A stretch of 64,000 nt of DNA from Serilophus lunatus (Eukaryota; Chordata; Aves; Passeriformes; Eurylaimidae), in contig VXBA01001607.1 in NCBI GenBank assembly GCA_013399895.1, forward strand, positions 161,088 to 225,087, given 5' to 3'. A model generated the notes under the pieces. That model did no database searches, had not been told where the DNA came from, and saw only the letters and a program-made list of their open reading frames with translations. Made by a program: the position numbers and the translations under genes. How positions within the stretch are numbered: the stretch's first letter is position 1; each line of letters begins with the position of its first letter. Shown in pieces: positions 1 through 14,800 of the stretch.

Positions 1-3000
1 GTTCTTGTTGACAGTTGAAACCTACCTATGCCATATCAGGAATCAGATCCTTGGCCTTGCAGGCATTCTTGAGCCCACGCCGTCCTGAGATGGCACAAAG
101 CTGGCATAAGCTGCTGGACTGTCCTTGTTTTGTTGACATTCCTATTGGGATCAGAATGTATTGTTTCAGATTGCTAGAGAACGCTGATATATTATGGGCC
201 TTTAGAGATTACTATCTTCTTTCGCATCTTAAAGTGATTCTGGAACTGTTCCATCTCCTTGTCTCTGTGTGAGCAATATAAACCTGAGGTAGCAGCTGAA
301 AGCTATTTCCATTCTCTTCCTTCTTCAGTTGCGTGGTATTTGCTTGTGCAACAGTATCTCCACTTAGGTGTTAATAAAGTAGAGCTTTGCTCCTGTTTCC
401 AGACTTGTATGCAAATACTCAGTGGTTAATCTGAAATTAAATGGGGAAAAGCCTGATACATGCTTTCTGCTCTGTGCCTGTGTTTGTTTCCACTGTGTGC
501 TAGCCTGTATCAGAACACTTCAGTTGTGCTCGGAGCTTTTAGGGAATTCACCCTTCACTTCCCATGTCCCTTCTTGCCACATCCTTGGTGTTCATTGTCT
601 TGCATCCTTTAGAGGTGCAGCACCCAGATCTTTCTACGTGGAGCACTGCATGAGGAATTGTTGCATGAAAGGTGTCAAAAGGAGAGGGGTACTTGCTTGG
701 TGACATACTTGTGTCGACCAAGCACTGTAGCCTCTCCTGCTGCTTATGAAAGCTGTGTGTCTAAGTAGCATTCCTGTTCTCCTGCAGCTTGTTGAGTCTG
801 TATGTCATTCCGTTTCTCCATTCCTCAAAGTAATTGTTCAAAGTGCTGGCTGATTTTCAGATCTGCCAGAGGGGTAGTGCTACTAGTGATAGTTACTTAC
901 TCTGTAGAGGACACAGATTCTGTAAAGGCCTCTTTTAAATGAGTGCAGCTCATCCAGGAGCTTAGGGGAAGATAGCCTCCTTAGCTTGAGGAGATAACGC
1001 TTATAAATACCAGGAAAGAGTTCTGTACCATCTCAGTCAGTCACAACAGACAATCTGTAGGAACTCAGACCTTGTTTGCTCTGTTGCTCATGATATGAAA
1101 AGAATGAAAATCGTCTGGCTGAAAATAATCACCACTAGGCCTGAATGAAAGTTGAGGGGTGCTTTTGGCTGGAAAGGGCCACTCAAAGCAGCTTGAATTG
1201 TTACACTAGTGTTTCATTTGCCCTCTTCTCCTCCACAGATTTACAATACGCGTGAATCAGAAAGTGGGAGAAGTTCTCTTCCTGTGGTTTGTTGTCCTTC
1301 TTCTTCTTCCTCTGTACTGTGGGGAAAAATGAAGTGGTGTTTAAATGCTGGAGAAAAAATTCTGTTACTTAAAGGGTTTAAAGGTACTGCATGATGAAAT
1401 AGGCCACAAGTAGGGTAGAAGAATCACGGGCATGTAATTTGAAACTGGCTTAGAAACAAAGTAGCAGGTGTCCTTTGAATGTGGAAATCAGTGACAAAAA
1501 CAGGCAATTTGAAGCTGTGTTTTTTTATTTTGGAAATTTTAATAAATCGTGTAGTTGTGGGTATAGATGTGTAAAATACAAAGACTGAAAACATATTTCT
1601 TAGAGTCATGATTTCAGATAATGAGAATATTCCACTGAAGTATCTTTCTATAACCTACAAATATGTCTGTGATGCCTATTAATAACTTATAAATTCTTTC
1701 ATAAATCCAGCATTGCTGTAGTGTGTCAGCCCATTTTTTTTTCTCCTCTTTGTTGTCTTTTTATTTAGTTCTTAAGGTATTCACAAGAATTTATGCTTAA
1801 TTTTTCCTTATACACTACTTCAATTCTCTGCATTCAAAGGAAAAAAATCAGAAATGCCTCTAAACAATTGGTTCAATTGCTAAACATCAAATACTAATAA
1901 ATAAAATTTCCAGGTACTTGTTTCTGTATTAATAAGTTGAGGACATCTGTTTCCATCTAACTTATCTTGGTGTCTAGGATATCCTTTGCTCTAAAGTCCA
2001 ATGTCTCTGTTGCCTTGTGTTTCACTTAATGCCTCTCCTCCTGCTCTTTCCAGCACTTCTGTAATTTCTAGGAGTTGCTCCAGCCATTTATAAGATATTT
2101 GGCCTTTCCTTTTTTTAATTCTGAATTTCACAGATGTTTCCCTGGATTTCTCCTTTTTTCCTCCGTTCTCTACTCTTTTTTGTTGTTGTTTTTTCTGATC
2201 ATATAATAGTTTTTTCTGTCAGGCACTTTACATCTCAATTTAGGAGTTTATGGCAATTTCTGGGTGCTTCCATCTTTAAACTAGTATAATGCAAGGACTC
2301 AAGAAATTTTTCTTTAAGTCCTTCCTTCCTTCCACACTTTTTGTCTTTGAGTGGAACTTTTTTGAGTTTGTTTTTATACTTGTCTTTACCCATCAGATTC
2401 TGCCAGTTTTTGCCATCTATTTTCTCTCTACAAAGAAAAGCAGTCCTCTCTCCCATTTCCAAGTGTTTATTGTGTCTCATGTGCTGTACTGCAGTTACCT
2501 TCATTCTACTAGTTAACATAACCTTCAGAATAATTTATATTACATTGGTAATGATGCTATAGACTGATAGAAGCTTTGAGCACAGGGCAGTCAGACAATT
2601 TTCAACCATGCTTTTAAAATTATTTTTTTCATAACTCGTGTGATCACTGATCCAGAGAAGAAACTGGCTCTTCTGAACTCTGATATTTTTTCCCTTTTCT
2701 TTGGTAATTGTTTGTTTTTCTTGTAGAAGTGCTACCAGTGTGGAAAAGTACTTTCTGAGGACATTCTGCATACTGCTCTATTTACAGTGGAGGTTTTGGT
2801 GACCAGAAATAGTTACCTAAGGTGTCTCTGGGCAGTGTAGTGGGTGGGCAGCCCAGTCATGAGATTCTAGTTTGGTGAATGTGTGAATTGTGAGTTTGAT
2901 GATTTTACAGGTCAGGCAAACTCATCATGTTAAGCTGCTCAGAATTGCCATCCAGTACACAGCGTTGCTAAAGTTAGTGCAGTTATTTATAGCAATCAAT

Positions 3001-5661
3001 TCAGCATGTAATTTCACAAATGAAGGCCTGAATCAGTAAACACATCAAGAAGCACGGATAAGCAGGCATCTTCTTTAAGCTGTAGTTGCATCTGTGATAC
3101 AATATTAAAGCAGTGAGTGCATAGACTAATAACTGTGCTGTGCTCTGAGTTTTCTTGTAGAAATGCTTCCCTGAGAAAGCTTTGACTACAGCCTTAGCTG
3201 TGTTTGTTTTTCTTTCTGTTGCTGATGTTGTTTTACAGATCCTTAAAAATAATTGGCTTTATAATCGTGGCCAATAGTAACTGCTCAGTACTAAAGGAAA
3301 CCTATCTGCATTAAAGTTTTGGGTGATACTGTCTTTACACAAGGTATTTTAAACTTGAGGGTCAATGAATGCTTATCATTTAAACAACTTTAACACTCTT
3401 TCCTGGTTGCATTTAAATTTAGAATTACTTGCTTTTGGACTGAAATCCTCCAGGACTGGCTTCTGGGCATAAGTGAATATTTTACCAATTTTTAAGTCAG
3501 ACTTTGAGGCAAGGATTTGATTTTACAAAGAATACATCTGCAGTAGTGTTCCTGTTTGTTTGCTTTTAAACAGTGCTGTAAGTTAAGCACTTAAGGAATG
3601 TAGTTTGGAACAGCCTGGAATGAAAGAAATACTAATAAATAGTAATTTTGATTTAATGAAGTTTTGGGGTTGCTTGATTGAGTTTTTATCAGTGTTAATG
3701 CCACAGTACAGATCCTGTCTGCACTGCCATTCCACATCTGCAAGCAAAAATGTGCATTCATGGTTTATTTCAGCTTTATGTATAACAACAGGCTGAATTG
3801 ATTGGTTTTCATCGTTAGAGCACTTTTGTCCTTAAGTTTGCATTAGTGCAGCTGTACCTATGTTGATATTACATATGACTGTATGAACAAAAGAGGCCTC
3901 AGCTTCAAGTATGTAGAAGGATCCTTGCTATGAAGGCGTACTTATACACTGCTCAGTTAACTTCATTGTGTAATTGCAGCTAAGATATAGAATTCTGGGT
4001 CAAGCACCCAGATCCATTTTTCTGCAAGTTACTTTAAACACCGGGGATTTGATGTGCAGTTTTGTGTACTTTAGTTGTTTGTATTCATTTTGTTTAAGGC
4101 GTAGCATTCCTTCACAACTGAACAGGAAACTTGTGAGTGCAGTTAAACTTCATATGCTTTTACTTTTGCCACCTAGAGCTTGTAATTAGTAGCATGCAAT
4201 TGTTGTGCTTTGTTATGTAAAACACACAGGGGGTTGGTTTTTTTGTCGGTTTTTTTGTAATTTGTAAGTACCTACAAATTCTTTTGACAGTAAGTGCTCA
4301 GGCAGCCTGACCTTCAGTTTGTATACAGTAAAGAGAGAGGCAGGGATACTCTTCAGGAAAATAGAAGCACACTGTAGAGGAATGTAGGAGGCATAAAATA
4401 CTGCTTTGGTGGCTAGAGAGTGTTCCAACTTTCCTTCCTCAGTGCAATAGGTTGAGAAAATGTTGTGCAGAGAACACACAACTGCTGCTGCTTCAAGCAG
4501 AGGTTGATAAAACACTATCTATGTGCACCTACAGCTGAAGAAAGCCTAAGCATTAGTGTAACATAAATTTTTATATTTTTTTGTCTAAGGGATTTCAGCT
4601 TGCTTAATCAATTATTTGTATAAATGTATTGCATTAGTATAAAATCCCACCTTGTTTTAGACAGTAGGAATCAGGGTTGCATTTCGTGGTACATACGAGG
4701 GGATATCAAATGGACTGAACTTTTATTTGACTCAACTTGTGGTAGAACTTCACCACTTCTGTTTTGCAGAAAGAGTGTTCCAACAAAATCGGCATAGAAA
4801 CCTCTGTATATAGGGGAATTTCCTTCTCAGATGGTTTCCTTTCCCTTCTTCAATCTCACACTCTCTGAGATCTGTGGGAAAAAAGCTCTGTCACTTTACG
4901 GTGTGGCATAATTGTTGTGTTAAGCAGACCATTTATTCTTTGTCTGTTAAGAATTATTCCAAGGTAAACACTATAATCTTTAGCTCAGCTATAGTTTGGC
5001 TCTGGCAGACCTTCCTCTTTTTTTTAACTCCTTAGTACTGAAAATCCTTGACGTCGGTTCCGCAAGTACCTGACACATTGTGAGGACCATTCAGTGTTTG
5101 CAGCGTATGCTTACAGACAGCTTCTGCTGACTGTTGGTTTAGGTACTTTGCTGGGGTTTTTTTTTGGTCTGTACATTATTCACTAAATGGGAGCTTTACT
5201 TAACTGTTGTTTCAAAACCATGATTAATGCTTGAATGTCTTTAACCTTTAAATATGACAAAGTCATATTATTTATGTCAATGTTTTTTTCAACATTGGAG
5301 AGTTCCATTAACTCTCAGGAGCAGGATTGTCATTTGCCCCAGAGAGAATAATTTCTATGTGTATAGTTTGGCTGCACTGAAGGGGTTATATAAAACAAGA
5401 TGAAACTTTGAGTAATTACTCTATAGTATATATTTGCATATTTCCGTATTGCATATAGTTTGAAAAAACTGACAACAATGGAATTTTAAAATAGCTTCCA
5501 CTCATCTGCTTACCATGTGAAAACTTCACGGCCATGAGGGTACAAAAATATAACTTCTATGCTGAAGCCAGGAGCGATGAGACTTGGCTAGACAATGAGA
5601 AAATCTCCAATCTATTTAAACCATAGAAGTGGAAAAATCAGAATGTTACGTTTTGTTGCAG
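1..5661 (+). other. MCC: MCC intron (partial) upstream of the first exon in the window
   Basis: AT-rich intronic sequence with T-rich and pyrimidine-rich stretches, notably around 2090-2450. It ends in the acceptor TTGTTGCAG at 5653-5661. Short open frames here have no coding character. A possible mariner-like terminal motif lies at 4694. I see no other recognisable gene or repeat. Confidence 0.8.
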
Positions 5662-5808
5662 GTTCGGGAGCTGCAAACACGCTTGCAAAGCGTGCAGGCG
5701 ACGGGGCCCTCCAGCCCAAGCCGTCTCACTTCTGCCAATCGACCCATTAACCCCAGCACGGGAGAGCTGAGCACCAGCAGCAGCAGCAATGACATTCCTA
5801 TTGCCAAG
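5662..5808 (+). CDS. MCC: MCC exon a (49 codons)
   Basis: Phase 0 at both ends; acceptor TTGCAG, donor AAG|GTGAGC. Encodes VRELQTRLQSVQATGPSSP onward, a coiled-coil end running into a Ser/Thr/Pro-rich linker with a polyserine stretch (STSSSSND). This segment is nearly identical to mammalian MCC. Confidence 0.97.
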
Positions 5809-8800
5809 GTGAGCCGTCGCGTGTTTCACTAACCCGTCTCATTACCTACGCAACGCAGGCTTCATTTTGCTTGCTTTCCTTGCAACACTGTGCAAGAGTG
5901 TGATTAATTGAGAGACGTCTGCAATCCCTGGAATGTTTTCTGGGGTCCGCAGCACGCCCCTAAACTTGAGCTGTGGAAAGAAATTAAGCTTTAATGGTGG
6001 TAGTTCTCTCAGTTACAGCACAGTAACTGTAGGAGTTTATAGTAGTTTATAGTGGTTTACTTCAGTTTTGTAAGTGTAACGAGCAAACAGATGCACTTTG
6101 TATAATCTTTATGAAGTGTGGGTTGCTGTGTAACTTGTGCAGCATTCTGACTTACAGATTGCTGAAAGAGTGAAGTTGTCAAAGACAAGATCAGAGTCTT
6201 CATCATCTGATAGACCTGTCTTAGGATCAGAAATCAGCAGCATAGGGGTAAGGACCAATAATTATGTGCACACACGATGTTTTCTGAAGATACTCTGTGT
6301 TCCAATAAAAGCACCATTGCTTTTTTAGTAAGTTAATATGTAAACTAACTGAAAAAACTTCAGAAGTTATTTTGAGGAACATTTTTCAAAAACGAAACTT
6401 TCACACAGTATTAATATCTCGTTTTCTCATAACTAGAAATCATTCTCTGAGTGACTTCAAGAGGAAAATTTTGGAGTCATTTCCTCCAAAATATTCTTCA
6501 AGAAGACTCTCCTGTTGCATTTCACAAGTTTCAATCAACAGTGAACTGGATTCTACTTTGAAATGCCAATGTAAATCAATAACGCTGCTGTTACTGTGTG
6601 TTAATATTTGCTTTACTTAAGAACTTGGTTCTAACCTTTTGCTAAGCTTTCAAGAACATAAATAACTTGCATAGTAGGCTTTTTGAATGCATGATGAAAT
6701 AGTAGGCTTCACCTTTGGTTAGTAGAATTTTGAAATGAAATGGCTTCTAAAAGAGGAATCTTACAAATGTTCTATTCAATGTAAAATTCATAACAAGAAC
6801 TGAATAATTAATGCCTTGAAGGGAGCACATGTGAACAAATGCAATTCTGAATGCAGAGTGCATTTGAGAGAAATCCAATGATTATCTGTTCACAATGATC
6901 TATTAACTGCCCTGTGCAGGTGTCCAGTACTGTGGCTGAGCATTTGGCACATTCCCTCCAAGACTGCTCAAACATCCAGGAAATCTTCCAGACTCTCTAC
7001 TCACATGGATCTGCTATCTCTGAAAGTAAAATCCGAGAGTTTGAAGTGGAGACAGAGAGGTTAAACAGGTAAGGTGGAAAGTTAGATGCGTCACATACGT
7101 TGTCTTCTGTTAGCTTTGTTAAGGTCACTATTTTTTTATCCTTTTTTAACATTTCTTAGTTCAGTCCCAGCTCAACAGTGGTAGCTGCAGATAAACATGG
7201 AATGTAGTTGCTGAAGAGAAGGTTGAATCATGTGCTGAGGCTTCTTTCCATGAGCATGACAGTTTGATTTTGCGCTATTAGATCAGCACAGCACCTTCAC
7301 CTTTAGGAGGCTGCACTGTGGAGTGTCCCTCTCTGTGGCTGACCAAGTAGCTGTGGCATCACTAGAAAAAAGTATTCCAATAACATAGTCTCCATCATTC
7401 TGGAATTAGCTTGCTTTGTTTTGTCCTAAAGAGACAGAATAGTAGCGTTAACCGTATCAGTAAATGTGCTGATGTGTGGTGGTGTGGTGTATATACCAGT
7501 AAATAGATTTCTGTCTGCACAAGAGAGACTGCAGCTTTCTGGTTGCAGTTAATATACTGCTGGTATTATCCTTCAGTAAGCTCTATCAGAACCAATGCTT
7601 CATGTCTTTTTTGGCACATAAAAGTAAAACTGGGGATCAGGAACATGAGAATCATGTCTCAGCATGTTTCTGTCCAAGTTCCCTCTTCCCCACAGCTAGC
7701 TCAAATTTAGTCTGATCAGTACAATACCTCCTTTATTTATAGCTCATGTTTTTATAGTGCTGCAAAATGTGATCCTTGTTTTCTTCTTTTTATTTTTTTT
7801 CTTTTTCCTGTACACTGCACAATTATGCTTTGACGGCGTGTATCCTTACAGAAGATACAGAAAGTGAAGTAGCTGAGAGTCAGGGCTTTATTCTGTTCAC
7901 TGAATCACTGAAGGGTGTTCTTGCCCTTATTGTTCTTCTTTGTTAAGAAGCTAGTGATTTTAGCATTCTGGATGGCATTGATTTCTTCATTAGCTACCTG
8001 TCCAAATTTTTAAATTTTTCGCCTGATTTTGGCGTATATCCGCCTTCTATAGCTAGGCAAAATGTTGGGACCTACCAACAGCTTTGTTCCCTTAAGTCAT
8101 GGCGACCGAAAGAGAGGAACACGAACACGTCTCTGTGTGTGCAAGTCTGAAGGCTGAATCTTCATGTTTATTCGTTGTCTTCCCCTTTATACCCTTTTCA
8201 AACATTTGCGCCAAAGCTCTCTGTTGGGCAATTCAAATGCATCATCCTGCTCATTGGTTCTACCTAGATAGAGGTGTTACTAGCTGGTAGGACAGGGCTA
8301 CGTTCTCCTGTTTGAATGTTCCTCTGCTTGAGTCTTTTGGGTGAGGTAGCTTCTCTTTTGATGGGCTTTTCCCTCCAACATCTGCCTTTTCCCTCAGTCT
8401 CATGGGGAAGCTGTAGTTTTCCAAGATCGAAGCTGCCCTCAGCCTCAGCATGGTCCATTGCACAGTACATTGATGTGTAGTGCAGTTGTCAGCAGAGAGA
8501 ATATACAGTAATACTGATATTCTGAAGCCTCATTTTCATATTCCAAGTTGACCTCATTGAGAAGAATATTACAATGAGACTTCTGTTTGAATGTTGCCAA
8601 AACATTTGGGGGTTACATTGCATCACTGAAGCCTCATTCGTAGTTTGGAAATTCCCTCTCTAATGACAACCAAAACATGACTTCAGTTGGTTATTCTGGA
8701 TGTTCCAAAGAAAGGAGGGATTTATGGAACTGCATGATCCCTTCACACACACTCAACTTCACTAGTGAACTTAAAGCCAGAATCAAATATAGCAGCAGGA

Positions 8801-11800
8801 AGGGAGAGAACTGAGGCAGAAAAATTGAGCAAAACGTTAATATAAAAGTGTCCTGTACAGTCTTTTATCCTACAAAACAAGTGTATAACTTCCTGCTTTC
8901 TGCTGTTGCACAGGGTCATGATTATGTTTTATGGGAAGGTGAGAAGAAGAGGCTATACTAAGAAAAATTTCTGTCCTCTTTGCTCTTGATGAGGGATACA
9001 GAACTGACAGATTTTGCCCTCTATATTAAAAAAGCCCACACTCTTGCTTTTTTTGTTGTTTTAAATAGTAATTGTTCTGCAGGTTAAGCTTGAAGTTTGC
9101 AAACTACTTCATTTTTTACAGCCGTATTGAACACCTGAAATCCCAGAATGACTTGCTGACAATAACACTGGAAGAGTGCAAGAGCAATGCTGAGAGGATG
9201 AGCATGCTTGTCGGGAAGTACGAGTCCAATGCCACAGCCCTCAGGCTGGCGTTGCAGTACAGGTATGTATCTACACAGAGATTTCCTCAGCCAGGAAAAG
9301 AGAGAGCCAAGTAGAAGTTCAACACTGGTTTTCCAGAGTGAAGTTGCAGGTGTGCCATAGTAATACTGTTCCTTTTTTGTTTCCTGCCTGGGAAAAAAGT
9401 CCCTTTGGTTAAATTACTTTGGCAGACTACTAAACAGAAGTTACCGATATGCTCTAGTTCACCGGCAGCTAACAGAAATATGCAGATTTATCCCTTCATT
9501 TTTAAATACTGAATTAATATTTGAATTAGGGATTGTATGCAGACTTGGACTACATCTGCTGAATCCAGTTACTATACAGGTTCTCTGTATTAGGCTACAA
9601 CCTCTCACAAGACCAGTAGACCAAACAGTAGTATTGTACTCCATGTAAATCAGAATGATTCTGTCTTACATTCAGTTGGAATTGTGAATTAATTGCTTGG
9701 TGCTTTCTCATAAGTACAGAAATTTGCTTTAAACTGTATTTAAAAAGATGGTGTCATTTAACACCTTCAACTGCATCTAATTTGAAACTGGCATTTCTAG
9801 TCTTAAGACAGATTCTTTGCCTTTTAAAGAATGTATTGTCTTACTATCAGCCTTGAGCAAATTACAAGAAAATGTGAATTGAAAATAGGTATACTAATAT
9901 ATATATTTTTCAAAAAAACCCTCATTTGAATGCAACAGGAATGAGCGACTCACAACTGTAATTGGAAGCTGTTTTATTGTGAGGAGGAAAAATCTTAAAG
10001 CCAGAACAGATCAAGAAGTATTTTTCATCTGTCTTCTTTTTGTCTTACCATATTCTGTGTACTCGTATTATCTTGTAGAGTATGGAATACTGTATTTTGT
10101 ATAGTGAGGTTTAGAGAACGTTTCTCAAAGGAATCATGTTGACCACCATTTGTACTGGTGTTTCAAACACACTCTGGAACCACCTTCATATCAGGTCATT
10201 CTCTTCTCTTTTATCTTGTTACATTACTTGAGGCACTGCCACCAGGAAGGAGAGACTGTTGAATGCTTGTGATAGGAGCTATGTATTATGTTATTTAATA
10301 TCACTGCTGCTTGACAATGGAATCATTCAGTTCATCAGCTATCTCTTTTTATTTTGTTGTTGTTGCTGTTGAAGGTATTCTTCCCCTCTAAATTGCAGGT
10401 AATATTTTGTGTGATTTTTTTATTTTCTGTGGTTTGTTTTCTCTTTCAGTGAACAATGCATAGAAGCGTATGAGCTGCTGTTGGCATTGGCAGAAAGTGA
10501 GCAGAGTCTCATTCTTGGGCAGTTCAGAGCTGCAGGTGTTGGTTCTGTTGGTAAGATGTTAATGAATCACTGTATTTGATTTTTTTTTTTGCATGTCAGT
10601 TGGCATTAGAGTTGATTGTAATGGTGAATTATCTCATGACTCATTACTTTAGAATGCTCTCTGGTCTCTTCTTGTTTTTAACTAATTAAAAAAAAAAAAA
10701 AAAAAGAACAAAAGTAGGGGAAAAGAAAGAGAGAGCAATCTAAATTCACTTGTGTATGCTATCACAAGGGGATGCCTAGCAGGTGTGAGACTGCTATAGG
10801 CATGCAACTGTACAGAGTTGAATAATTAAACTATGCTTATGAGCAGAGGTGGCTTAAGGCCATACAGCTGTGGTAGCTGCAAGTGCAGATTCTATTTGAA
10901 CCAATAAAATTGACCATAGAGAGAAGAAGAACTCTCCATGCTGGGCTGAGGCCTGTAGGGAGGCCTGGTGTGTTCACAGCAGTAGCTTCTCAGGAACCGC
11001 TTAAATGTAAATAGAGAAATTTTTAGAGATAGAGTCTGGTTTTAGAAGCACAGGTCTGACATGGTCAGCCTCCTGTTTCAGCTGACTGGATGCACTCAGC
11101 CTGCTGTCACTGTGCTGCACAAAATGCCCCTTATTTTGTATCTCTCCCAGTGCTCAACGCAGACCTTTCTATACCTGTTTCCCCTGTGCAGCATGCCAGA
11201 AAGCGAAGGGGACATCTGAGATTTTCTTCCACTTTTCTTCCTGTCTCTGGTAATTCCTTTCCACAAAGTGCTAGGGAGCTTTTCCCTGCTGGCAGAGATC
11301 ATTGAGCAGCAAAAGTGTATTTAGTCTTGGACTTCCTATTCATGTAGGCGGCAGAAAGAGATTTTAGAAGGGAAAAATACTTTGGGTTTGAGTAGGGTTT
11401 CATCTGACATGCGTTTTATGAAAGAAACTGCAGTTTAGTTTTTATGTAGGTGTCTGTCTACAGTTCTTAATTATGGTATTACCAGTTACAGCCCTGAGAA
11501 AGAAATACTGCTAATTTCCCATTACATAACACAGCTTGGAGGAAATTACGTATGGTTTATGTACCTTTACTTCACCATGAAATTTGATTAACACACCTAG
11601 ATAAAATAACAGATTTTTGGTATGAAGATCAGTCAAATTTTGTATCAACATCTGTTAGTGGAAAATTCATGGGAGTTGCATCACTTAGAGATGAACATAT
11701 CCAGTTGCTTTTAACATTCACCCTTCCTTTCTTCCTCATTAATGTTATTTCTAGTCCATGCACTTCACTTTGCATGTGTAAACTATAGATAATTGGTCTT

Positions 11801-14800
11801 TGACTCAAAGAAGGATGAAATGAACATCTGACACAGAGGAAAGTGGGTTTTCTTTTTATCTCTGACATATTTGGCTTGTGTTTGGTAAAGTATGAGTATA
11901 TTGCAGCTTAATCTACAAATATATTTCTATATTTTCTGTGTAGCCAATAATCTGTCTTACTTTAATGACTTGGCTGCAGCTGGAGGACTGTAGGAGTACT
12001 GACAGCAGTAATTTCAGTCCTGCTTCTGCTGAAGGGATAGCTTACCAGCTACATAGATGCTGTATAACCACTAGAAATCATAGCAAATAAAAAAATATTA
12101 TAAACTCTGAAAGGCTGCTTCTAAGCAGTAAGGCAATTCTTCCTGCTGGCAAAGTGTCATGTAAGAGGGTGTTCTGGCAAACCCTGAGGCTTGAGATCAA
12201 GGAGATTTTGAGGAGGAGCTCTGGAAATGACCACACTGTGAAGTTAACACTGTACTGATTGCAGCAGGAGTCTTCATTTAGGCTGTAGCTTTTCTAGTGT
12301 GTTACTAATTTGAGCATCTGAGCCTGATGTTAATGACCAGTGCACACACTTAAAAACAGAAAAGCTAGCTAAAATAATATGTCATTACTTTGTATACATG
12401 ATGTTTGCATGTACTTGGAGCAACAAATTCCTTGAGCTTCTGACTGGAACAGAGGTGCATTCCAGGCCAGTAGCCCACTTACCACTAATGGTCGCACAGA
12501 AGTGAAGTTACTTTTACCTTACAGATTGGTACTTTATTGTCATTGTCTGTATAAACTGAGAGCAAATACAAGGACCTCTATTCTTGCTTTAATTTCTATC
12601 ACCTTCCTCAAAGCTCTGAAACAGATTGTTTGCTTGAAAACTAGGGGACCAGACAGGTGATGAAAACATCACACAGATGCTTAAAAGAGCTCACGACTGC
12701 AGGAAGACAGCTGAGAATGCAGCAAAAGCCTTGCTGATGAAACTGGATGGGAGCTGCGGTGGAGCCTATGCAGTCACTGGCTGCAGTGTGCAGCCGTGGG
12801 AGAGCCTCTCATCCAACAGCCACACGAGGTAATGGCAACTCTTCTGCTCTCCTGATTCCCAAGTGAATGATTTCAGACCTTAAATTATGTTGTATTGTAT
12901 TTGCTGAACTGCCTCCCTCAACTCAGTCCTCCAACTTCTGTGCTTTGATTTATAAGTCACCATGCCTCCGTGGTCTAATTGTCTTGAGACTTTGAGCAAC
13001 TCCAGATGAGAAGAGTTTTGTGTAAATTTGTTGCAAGTGGGTGAGTCTGAACTTCGGTCTTCCTCGTAAAGGGCAAAACCTTTGCATTTGTTTTACTCTA
13101 GTAACTTTCTGTCTGTTTGACGGGAACTCAAATCATGTACTTCTTACTCACATCTATTGAATGCAGATTTACTGAGAATGACAGATGTGAAGTATACGTC
13201 CACTGGCATTTTGGAGAGTCAAGAATTGTTTCCTATATGTGGCAAATCTACCCATTTTGTTTTAAACCATTTCTTCTCCTTTCTCGTTACCCTTTGCCCC
13301 ACTCCAAACTCTTCCTTCCCATGCTCTCCTCTTCGCACATGGAGTGGAACAGACAGAGTGAGTCCTTCCTGGAAAGACTAGATACTGCAGATTTTCTGAA
13401 GACCTATAAAATAATGAAACATAAATGAGCTATTATTGCAGAAGTGTTCTGGTTCAAATATATCTGCCAGCAGCTTAATTTTGAGATTTTGCCTGCCTGT
13501 GGTTTAATTGTACTCTGTGCTGTGAATATATGTGCTTGTGTGTGGATACAAATTTGGCAAGTGTCCTGGATAAATATAGATGAATATTTTTCTTTTTAAG
13601 AGTTATTTTGGTTTCTCAGATTCACTCTAAAACGTCATTTTAATTCAGTTTTTGAGCCAGTTCTTTATTCAAATGCTGTCTTTTTTTTTTTTTTTGACAC
13701 TTCAGAAGTTTATTTTAGTACTGTATCATTTCCTCCTCCTGCTGATGCCTCCTCCAAAGGATCTAATTTCCTGCCATATGACTGGCATGGAATAGCTACA
13801 AAATGAGCAAAAAGGTAATCTGAGGGAATAGGGTCCTAAAGTGAAGTGAATTTTAATGTGATGTTCAAGGAAGTTTTGCACTTTCAGTGCACTTTCAGTC
13901 CAAGAAAGCTGGATTTTTATATAGCATTTATTATGGCAGCACCTGTGCTGGTTAAATGCTGATCTCTCATTGTACCAAAATCATATAAAGCTGCTCTGAG
14001 TACATGGCTTGCCATGTGAACATGTTGTGTGTGGCAACATGCAGTAGCACTTTTACCTAGGCTGAGCTTGCTTTCCATTCTATAGTTTGAAAGGGTCATT
14101 TTTAGTTGTTCCTTAAGTATCTTGGTATTTTTCTTCCTTGTGACATACCTAGCATGTGGTCAAAGCATAATAATTTTCTTTTTCTTGAAACCAGTTTAGA
14201 TAGTTTCCAGTATTGACAGGGGAGAAGTAGGAGAAAGCAAGGGTTGTTCCTGTTTTAGTGTTTGCTCTCCTAGCCTTTCAAATGTTTGGTAGGAATATAT
14301 TCTCTACAGTCCTTGCTTTCTTTAACATAATTTTTAGGGTTTTGAGGGGGAGGATGAGGAAGGGAGGAGTCTTTGTGTCAGGGCTCATTGTTTACCAGGG
14401 ACATTTGGTGGTCATCTGTCATTGTGTACATGTAACATATTGGCTGAGTAGATAAAGTTTCAGCGGAGTATGCTTAAAGTGGAATAGGATTTCAAATTTC
14501 ATCAGTATAAACTATGTCGTGAAATGTATAAATCCAAACACAAAATGTTCCTATGCACAAGAGAGATGTTTTAGCTTCAGTCATTATTGTAGGATTTTTT
14601 TTCTGGCATGGAGCAAGATACTGTTCTGAATAAGGTAACTCTTACTATGTGGTTTGATATATGTGGAACCTATGAGAGAAAAGCTTCTGTCACTCACCCG
14701 AAAGGCGTACAGCAAGTCAGGAATTTGTCATATTGGCACCCTAATCTGATTGTCACTTACACATTGTTGTCCTTCTCTTCTCCCCCCATACCCAATGTAA

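Noticed and set aside
9072..9121. ATG upstream of MCC exon d (frame starting 9072) as an alternative start
   Set aside because: The stretch is the polypyrimidine/acceptor region of the exon; the phase and conserved sequence begin at 9122.
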